The notes beneath the pieces are model-generated. The model did not search any database. It saw only the letters and a list, made by a program, of their open reading frames with translations, and had not been told where the DNA came from. The translations under genes and the position numbers were made by a program. Below are positions 38,761-43,076 of a stretch of DNA of 43,076 bases, one piece after another. The DNA is from an uncultured Clostridia bacterium (GTDB taxonomy: Bacteria > Bacillota > Clostridia > UMGS1810): the NCBI GenBank assembly GCA_937959315.1, contig CALGRC010000161.1, positions 1-43,076 on the forward strand, written 5' to 3'. Each line of letters opens with the position of its first letter. Positions within the stretch are counted from its first letter, which is position 1.

Positions 38761-39411
38761 ATGAAAACTGCAATATTGGTTGATGGTGGATTTTATCGTA
38801 TTAAATCAAGTAAATATTTTGGAAATAAACAAGCCTGTCAGCGTGCAGACGAGTTATTTGCTTACTGCCTTAAACATTTACAAGACAACCATGAAAAACG
38901 TGAGTTGTATAGAATTTTTTATTATGACTGTCCACCGATGGACAAAAAAGTATATCATCCTCTTTTGCAAAGAAACATTGACTTTAAGACATCAGACTTA
39001 TACACGTGGATGACAGCTTTTTTAAATGAACTGAAAAAGAAACGAAAGGTCGCTTTGCGATTAGGCAGACTTGCCGATTCTCAAGCACACTATACCATAA
39101 AAAAAGAAGTATTAAAAAACTTATTTGATAAAACAATAGAATTATCGGATTTATCCGAACATGATTTTGCTGTTGCTGTTGACCAAAAAGGCGTAGATAT
39201 GCGTATTGGTCTTGATATTGCATCAATGGCATATAAAAAACAAGTTGACCAAATTGTTCTAATTTCTGGTGATAGTGATTTCGTACCGGCCGCAAAACTT
39301 GCACGGCGGGAAGGGATAGATATTATTTTAGACAACATGGGAAGTTCTATCAGCGATGATCTGTTTGAACATATCGACGGAATAAAATCATATTATAAAG
39401 ATTTCAATTAA
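38761..39411 (+). CDS. NYN-domain (LabA/DUF88-type) ribonuclease-like protein
   Basis: 216 aa from the ATG at 38761. PIN-like acidic residues are present: TAILVDGGFYR at the start, KGVDMRIGLDIASMAYK near 147 and LISGDSDFVPAAKLARREG near 175. NYN proteins are metal-dependent RNases, some acting in RNA decay or abortive infection. In a prophage this gene would lie at the outer end between attachment site and lysis genes, the usual place for lysogenic-conversion or defence cargo. It has its own promoter, operator and leader hairpin. Confidence 0.85.
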   Translation: MKTAILVDGGFYRIKSSKYFGNKQACQRADELFAYCLKHLQDNHEKRELYRIFYYDCPPMDKKVYHPLLQRNIDFKTSDLYTWMTAFLNELKKKRKVALRLGRLADSQAHYTIKKEVLKNLFDKTIELSDLSEHDFAVAVDQKGVDMRIGLDIASMAYKKQVDQIVLISGDSDFVPAAKLARREGIDIILDNMGSSISDDLFEHIDGIKSYYKDFN

Positions 39412-39447
39412 CGACGAGGCGTAATTACGCACCGCCGTTTTTTATTG
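39412..39447 (+). terminator. Terminator after the NYN gene
   Basis: Imperfect stem AACG.CG..GCG around TAATTA followed by TTTTTTA, directly after the stop codon. It may also serve the convergent amidase transcript. Confidence 0.65.
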
Positions 39448-39472
39448 TTTTTCTCACCCTCCACACACCCAC

Positions 39473-40165
39473 TCATCTATCCCCAAATGCCCCCGCTCTG
39501 TCCAGCACCACCAGCAAGCGGAGCATATCATCAGTCAAGTTCAGCCCCTCGCCGTCCCCTTTCAAATATCCCACATCCACCAATTTCTGCACCGTCTGCC
39601 GTGCCCAGGCAGGCATGTTTTCATCAATATAGTTGTAAATCATCGGGTTTTCCAGCTTCTCAATCCTTGCGCACAATTCCTCATATTGCGTCATGGTCAG
39701 TCCTCCTTCCAATTCCTCTTTGAACCGTTTCCATCTCGCCCAATCGTCCCCTGCAAAGCTGCCGGGGCATACTTTTCGGCTGGCGTCATAATGCCGCACC
39801 ACATGGCCGGCGTCAATGCCAAGCTCTGCCATCAGCTCCCGCACGCACTGCACCGTGTTGGCAAACGCTTTTTCGTAGTCGCCATCCGCATTGATACACA
39901 TTTCCACCCCAACGCTGTTTCCGTTGGTAATGCCGTATTTTCCGTATCCGTCCCCGCAGTGCCAGGTGTAATTGGTATGGTAATCGTTCACGCACAGAAT
40001 CTCTCTGTCATCCACAAAAAAATCCGCGCTTGACCCCCGGTTCCCGCTGTTGAAATACGAAAAATGGCTCCGCGCATCCGCTCCAATTCCTGTGTTGCCG
40101 GTGTCGTGTACAACAATATATTGCGGCGGTTCTGTCCGCTGCGTGATATTATACGCTATCTGCAT
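39473..40165 (-). CDS. N-acetylmuramoyl-L-alanine amidase (endolysin)
   Basis: 230 aa from the ATG at 40165 (GGAGGG upstream). The Amidase_2 zinc ligands are His20 in IVVHDTGN, His125 in VVRHYD and Cys133 in KVCPG; Glu88 is in SVGVEMC. Residues about 160-230 (MIYNYIDENMPAWARQTVQK, then GYLKGDGEGLNLTDDMLRLL) form a helical repeat found in many clostridial endolysins, likely wall-binding. With the holin it lyses the host. The upstream part of the open frame overlaps the next gene and is not used. Confidence 0.93.
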   Translation of the reverse strand: MQIAYNITQRTEPPQYIVVHDTGNTGIGADARSHFSYFNSGNRGSSADFFVDDREILCVNDYHTNYTWHCGDGYGKYGITNGNSVGVEMCINADGDYEKAFANTVQCVRELMAELGIDAGHVVRHYDASRKVCPGSFAGDDWARWKRFKEELEGGLTMTQYEELCARIEKLENPMIYNYIDENMPAWARQTVQKLVDVGYLKGDGEGLNLTDDMLRLLVVLDRAGAFGDR

Positions 40166-40448
40166 GGCTATCCCTCCGAAATTCCCAATATTCCCCATAT
40201 GGGCAGCACTGTTCTTCAGATAAAAGCAAACACTCAAAATATGTATGGTGCCTGCGCTCAAAATCGAGACTCTTTTGCATGATGTGCAGCGCCGTGTCCA
40301 ATGATTCATCATCCATAATCACCCAATACGCACCGCCTACAAACAAAATACGCTTTACAACCAACTCGTCTGCAAAGAGGCTGACAAACTTCTTCATCAT
40401 CCTTTTTGGTCTTTTCCCAGCAACCTGTACAAATCCGCGTACCTTCAT
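40149..40448 (-). CDS. Hypothetical protein overlapping the amidase start
   Basis: 99 aa, GGAGGGG before the ATG. A basic start (RGFVQVAGKRPKRMMKKF) precedes a mixed alpha/beta part with VGGAYWVIMDDESLDTALHI. It overlaps the amidase gene by 17 bases in another frame. No family recognised. Confidence 0.55.
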   Translation of the reverse strand: MKVRGFVQVAGKRPKRMMKKFVSLFADELVVKRILFVGGAYWVIMDDESLDTALHIMQKSLDFERRHHTYFECLLLSEEQCCPYGEYWEFRRDSHADSV

Positions 40449-40490
40449 AGCCCCTCCAAAAAATTACTGCCCTACATTTCCGTCTTTCGG

Positions 40491-40934
40491 TTATCCAATC
40501 ACCGCCTCATATAGCTTTTTTGGCACCGTTGGTGCCCTGTCCACTCGCCGACGGCTGGGTGTATCCCAGCTGCCGCCCTTGGTAGTATAGCAATATTGCC
40601 AGCCGCTGGCCAGCAGGCTGATACCCGGCTCATCCTCTAATATGTAGGTGATAATCCGGTCATAGCCCAGCTCTCTGGCGGCACGCCTACATGCCGCATA
40701 TAGGCAGCTGCACGCATTTTTCGTCCCGTCTGTACACAGCCGCAGCACCTCCACCGTTTTTTGCTGGTCTATCTGCCGCGCAACCGGCCTCCCAACAATC
40801 GCCACGCCGCACAGCCGTCCCTCGTCATAGCAGGCAATCGAAAATCGGTGCCCACATACCGGTCTGTGGTGCCGGTGACGCTCTGCAATATATGCATTTG
40901 CGTCCCGCAGCTCAATGTGCCTTATGCTTAGCAT
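40491..40934 (-). CDS. XF1762-like/GNAT-type protein
   Basis: 147 aa from the ATG at 40934 behind GGGAGG. The sequence (IAERHRHHRPVCGHRFSIAC near 20, then LRLCTDGTKNACSCLYAACR near 70) matches phage proteins of the XF1762 family, a GNAT-related group. The acceptor is unknown. It sits in the lysis region after a terminator, so its expression may depend on read-through. Confidence 0.75.
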   Translation of the reverse strand: MLSIRHIELRDANAYIAERHRHHRPVCGHRFSIACYDEGRLCGVAIVGRPVARQIDQQKTVEVLRLCTDGTKNACSCLYAACRRAARELGYDRIITYILEDEPGISLLASGWQYCYTTKGGSWDTPSRRRVDRAPTVPKKLYEAVIG

Positions 40935-40952
40935 TTTTCCTCCCTCATAATC

Positions 40953-40979
40953 AAAAAAAGCGCCCCCGTAAGAGCGCTT
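40953..40979 (-). terminator. Intrinsic terminator at the border of the type I toxin locus
   Basis: Leftward transcript: AAGCGC, 10-base loop, GCGCTT then TTTTT. It borders the type I toxin promoter and would stop leftward transcripts entering the amidase genes unless read through. Confidence 0.75.
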
Positions 40980-41006
40980 GACAAGTACCATCTATTTGGA
41001 TATAAT
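40978..41006 (+). promoter_or_regulatory. Consensus promoter of the type I toxin mRNA
   Basis: TTGACA (40978-40983), 17-bp spacer, TATAAT (41001-41006); all hexamer bases match consensus. The mRNA would start near 41013, giving a leader of about 120 bases before the small ORF. Confidence 0.9.
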
Positions 41007-41134
41007 GGGTGCTGGCAGATACAAAGTGCGTATGGCACGCCGCCCCCTAAGCTCACGCTTCACTTTGCTTGCGTTCGCTAAGGGGTCTGGCAGTGTCTGG
41101 GACGGTTGGCCATCTCCCAAAGGAGGTGGTGCCA

Positions 41135-41209
41135 ATGAAACAGTACATACTCAGAATTATTATTCTGGTTGTGATGTTCCTCGTGGCTTTCACCCAAAAC
41201 GTGAAATAA
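41135..41209 (+). CDS. Small hydrophobic type I toxin (Fst/holin-like)
   Basis: 24 aa behind AAAGGAGGTGG: a basic, polar start, a single hydrophobic segment (LRIIILVVMFLVAF) and a polar TQNVK end. The size and layout fit membrane-damaging type I toxins of the Fst/TxpA kind. It has a perfect promoter, and a convergent antisense RNA runs from the other side with a shared hairpin and shared repeats, as in the par system of plasmid pAD1. It was probably missed by standard gene calling because of its length. Confidence 0.75.
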   Translation: MKQYILRIIILVVMFLVAFTQNVK

Positions 41210-41243
41210 CCGCCCCTCCGGACAAGAGATAAGCGGTTATTTC
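41203..41243. terminator. Bidirectional terminator shared by toxin mRNA and antisense RNA
   Basis: Perfect 11-bp arms GAAATAACCGC (41203-41213) and GCGGTTATTTC (41233-41243). It lies at the toxin stop codon and is crossed by both convergent transcripts, giving complementary 3' ends. Confidence 0.75.
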
Positions 41244-41297
41244 AATAACTAATTAACTTTTGGCCAACCGTTCAAAACGGTCGCTTCTGTATCTGCC
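41203..41297 (-). ncRNA. Antisense antitoxin RNA (par RNA II-like)
   Basis: The transcript from the promoter at 41301-41329 would run about 90 bases and end in the shared hairpin. Its 5' part contains GGCAGATACA (41297-41288) and CGGTTGGCCA (41270-41261), both of which also occur in the toxin mRNA leader (41014-41023 and 41103-41112). Such direct repeats let RNA II bind the toxin mRNA in par-type systems. Confidence 0.7.
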
Positions 41298-41300
41298 TTT

Positions 41301-41329
41301 ATTATACCCGCTTTTCCTTCTTTTGTCAA
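41301..41329 (-). promoter_or_regulatory. Consensus promoter of the antisense RNA
   Basis: Reading leftward: TTGACA (41329-41324), 17-bp spacer, TATAAT (41306-41301), a perfect sigma-A promoter converging on the toxin promoter. Confidence 0.9.
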
Positions 41330-41332
41330 GAT

Positions 41333-41626
41333 TCACTCCGCTTTATTTGCCTGCTTTACCACCTGATTCACATACACGCTCGCCCCGGCGGCTAAAATCC
41401 CCTGTGTAATTCCGGAAAACACCAGCATCATGCCGCCCTGCCATCCGGTCACGCCTGCCGTTGCGGCAAGGTACACTGTACTTAGCACAATCCCGCATAC
41501 ACCCAGCAGCCAGGGGATGTGCTTATCCTGCACTGCGCTTTTCTTCAGCGCCACACCCACCAAGTACAGCACAGGGATGAGCACTATTAGCTCCGGTTTG
41601 ATGAGTTCCTTTAACATATCGTACAT
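41333..41626 (-). CDS. Phage holin
   Basis: 97 aa with three hydrophobic segments: LIVLIPVLYLVGVALK near residue 13, LLGVCGIVLSTVYLAATAGV near 40, and MMLVFSGITQGILAAGASVY near 66, then a polar Lys/Asn tail. Size, topology and place before the amidase fit a holin that releases the endolysin. GGAGG precedes the ATG. The gene stop is 3 bases from the antisense promoter of the type I toxin locus. Confidence 0.85.
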   Translation of the reverse strand: MYDMLKELIKPELIVLIPVLYLVGVALKKSAVQDKHIPWLLGVCGIVLSTVYLAATAGVTGWQGGMMLVFSGITQGILAAGASVYVNQVVKQANKAE

Positions 41627-41627
41627 T

Positions 41628-41891
41628 CTACCGTTCCCCTCCTTTCCTTGTTTCTAAAACAGTAATCCTATGCTCGTGGTCATTCACTTTGCCATACAAA
41701 TCGTCATGCGTCTCGCGGAATTCTGCCAGCTGCTCGGTATACCGCTTCTTAAACCCATCCAAGCCCTCCTGGAACGCATCCATCCGCGTAATCAGCTTCA
41801 CGATCGTCGAATTGAGCTTGAGCATCGGTCCCGCCACCGCCGCAAACAATCCAACCAGCGCAATGATGACCGTCACCACCGTCCATTCCAT
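41628..41891 (-). CDS. XhlA-like membrane protein
   Basis: 87 aa from the ATG at 41891 (GAGG upstream). One N-terminal hydrophobic segment (VVTVIIALVGLFAAVAGPML) is followed by a coiled coil (FKKRYTEQLAEFRETHDDLY). This resembles hemolysin XhlA-type partners of phage holins, although the orientation is N-terminal here. It is adjacent to the holin gene by one base. Confidence 0.7.
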   Translation of the reverse strand: MEWTVVTVIIALVGLFAAVAGPMLKLNSTIVKLITRMDAFQEGLDGFKKRYTEQLAEFRETHDDLYGKVNDHEHRITVLETRKGGER

Positions 41892-41901
41892 GCTGCTCAC
41901 C

Positions 41902-42852
41902 TCACTTTGCGTGCCTGTCCACGTAGTCGTAAATGGAGCGAATCATCGAATCATCTTTTTTCTCTATCTTTTCCATCAGCCGGTCGACAATCGCACACAC
42001 CTCCGCGCGGGAAATGGGCGCATCCGGGTCAAAATGGCTCTCATCCCGGCCAGCAATCAGCCCTGCGGCATACAAATGCAGCACGTTTTTGTAATACCAT
42101 GCGTCCTCCGGCACGTCGGCAAATTGCAGGCTAATGGTCTCATCCAGCAGCAAATAAATCGCATCTACCTCATCAAACGGGATGGACGACCGGCCGCCAT
42201 CTTTATAATCTTCGCCCCACGAATTTTGGAAATACAGCTCCCGGCCCTTTTTCCCATTCTCGGTAAAGCCATACGCCATAACGCAGTGCGGTTCCCCAAA
42301 ATAATTGGATGAGTCAATCACAAGCGGCAATTCATAGGTTAAAAATGCTTCCTTCACATCCTGCCACCGCAGATCCCTGTCACCTTTGTTAATCTTGACA
42401 TAGGATTTGATGCGGTACGGTTCTGCATACGGTTCTAAATCCGGTCTTTTGTTTACCAATTTTTTCATTTCCGGCATTTCTTCATACTCATGAAACATTG
42501 TAGACGGCACCGACCCGTGTTTTCGGCACATGTCAACCGCAGTACCCGTAATCATGCCGTACCCGTTGGAATATGAGCTCCTATGATGCCCATAAAACCA
42601 GCCTGTCGAGAAATCCACCCAATTTCCAGTTTCTATGTAATTTAAGACAGATAACGTGGAACAACAAGCGTTTGCCACACACGAACCAATAGAGCCTTGG
42701 TCTAAAACCTTCGGCATCCGGTCTTCCGGAATTTTGTACTCTTTTATATCTGTAAAATTTGGAACTGCTTTTGCCTTCGGCAACACATCGTAGTTATACA
42801 CCCGCACGCTGTCCACGTTCGGCAGCGCCCCATATGCCCGTTTGGTTTCCAT
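41902..42852 (-). CDS. Papain-family (C1) cysteine peptidase with an SLH domain
   Basis: 316 aa from the ATG at 42852, preceded by AAGGAGG; the open frame further upstream lies within the fibre gene. The catalytic set is Gln52 and Cys58 (DQGSIGSCVANACC), His189 (GEPHCVMAYGF) and Asn210 (FQNSWGEDYKDGG). Residues 244-292 are an SLH module (FADVPEDAWYYKNVLHLYAA). It has no signal peptide. Between the tail fibre and the holin it could be virion-borne, cutting surface or S-layer proteins, or released at lysis. Peptidases of this class are rare in phage lysis modules. Confidence 0.88.
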   Translation of the reverse strand: METKRAYGALPNVDSVRVYNYDVLPKAKAVPNFTDIKEYKIPEDRMPKVLDQGSIGSCVANACCSTLSVLNYIETGNWVDFSTGWFYGHHRSSYSNGYGMITGTAVDMCRKHGSVPSTMFHEYEEMPEMKKLVNKRPDLEPYAEPYRIKSYVKINKGDRDLRWQDVKEAFLTYELPLVIDSSNYFGEPHCVMAYGFTENGKKGRELYFQNSWGEDYKDGGRSSIPFDEVDAIYLLLDETISLQFADVPEDAWYYKNVLHLYAAGLIAGRDESHFDPDAPISRAEVCAIVDRLMEKIEKKDDSMIRSIYDYVDRHAK

Positions 42853-42875
42853 TGCTGTATCCTCCTTCTTGCCGC

Positions 42876-43076
42876 TCACCCTCTTACAAACACCCGCACA
42901 ACCCCTTCGCCTGTGCGCTCCATCACCCGGAAACGCGTCGGCTGCTCCGACGCCGTCGCTATCCCGCCGGCCGCCGGTTTTACATATCCACCCGCCTGCG
43001 CTGTCCCGTCGTCCCGCACATACAGCTTGCCCAGCAGGCCTACTACATCCCATTCGGCCCGCTTGCTGCGCGGGAT
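42876..43076 (-). CDS. Tail fibre C terminus with peptidase-G2-like end (cut by window edge)
   Basis: 66 codons before a TGA at 42876-42878. The frame reads IPRSKRAEWDVVGLLGKLYV at the edge and RFRVMERTGEGVVRVFVRG at the end. This matches the last part of peptidase G2 (intramolecular chaperone, autocleaving) domains of phage fibres, which help trimer folding and then cut themselves off. The catalytic part lies outside the window. Order and strand make it the probable end of the fibre gene seen at 1-738. Confidence 0.75.
   Translation of the reverse strand: MPRSKRAEWDVVGLLGKLYVRDDGTAQAGGYVKPAAGGIATASEQPTRFRVMERTGEGVVRVFVRG

Overview
The window is essentially a complete temperate phage genome with a contractile tail (myovirus type). 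The host is a low- to mid-GC Bacillota, probably a gut clostridium. This is suggested by the strong AGGAGG-type ribosome binding sites, TTGACA/TATAAT promoters with 17-bp spacers, an amidase with a clostridial-type C-terminal repeat, SLH and papain domains, an ImmA/IrrE peptidase and a large serine integrase. No chromosomal genes, tRNAs, rRNAs or CRISPR arrays were seen.

Layout, following transcription. Late minus-strand operon from about 23.4 kb down to 1: ArpU-like late regulator, TerS, TerL, portal, MuF-type minor head protein with a JAMM-like C-terminal domain, scaffold, collagen-like small protein, major capsid, connector/neck genes, two fibre-like genes, sheath, tube, tail chaperone with a programmed frameshift, tape measure, Dit-like protein, baseplate genes, and the N-terminal part of a tail fibre cut by the left edge. 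The right edge holds the last 66 codons of a fibre ending in a peptidase-G2-like segment. It is followed on the same strand by a papain/SLH protein, XhlA-like protein, holin, an acetyltransferase-like protein and amidase (43.1 to 39.5 kb). The module order makes sense only if the right edge leads back to the left edge, so this looks like a circular or packaged genome rather than an integrated prophage. A candidate attP lies directly after the integrase gene.

Early minus-strand operon from 34.6 to 23.9 kb: Cro-like repressor, several small zinc-ribbon or membrane proteins, beta-helix-repeat proteins, Sak4-like ATPase, PD-(D/E)XK nuclease, DUF669-like SSB, ERCC4 nuclease, replication initiator (with a candidate origin inside it), primase-helicase and a PAPS-reductase-like protein. 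The lysogeny block on the plus strand (35.0 to 38.4 kb) holds an XRE repressor, a HicB-HicA pair, a membrane-anchored ImmA peptidase, a coiled-coil protein and the serine integrase.

The accessory content is unusual. There are three type II toxin-antitoxin pairs (YefM-YoeB, HicA-HicB, DUF1902/HicB-HicA), one previously unflagged Fst/par-like type I toxin with a convergent antisense RNA, a MuF toxin-like fusion with a candidate immunity gene, a DUF2321 gene and a NYN nuclease behind an operator palindrome. Three of the cargo insertions inside the structural operon end in near-identical hairpin terminators, pointing to a shared insertion design. The immunity region holds a roughly 282-bp element closed by a perfect 12-bp inverted repeat and flanked by face-to-face consensus promoters. 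It is a candidate structured RNA transcribed on both strands.
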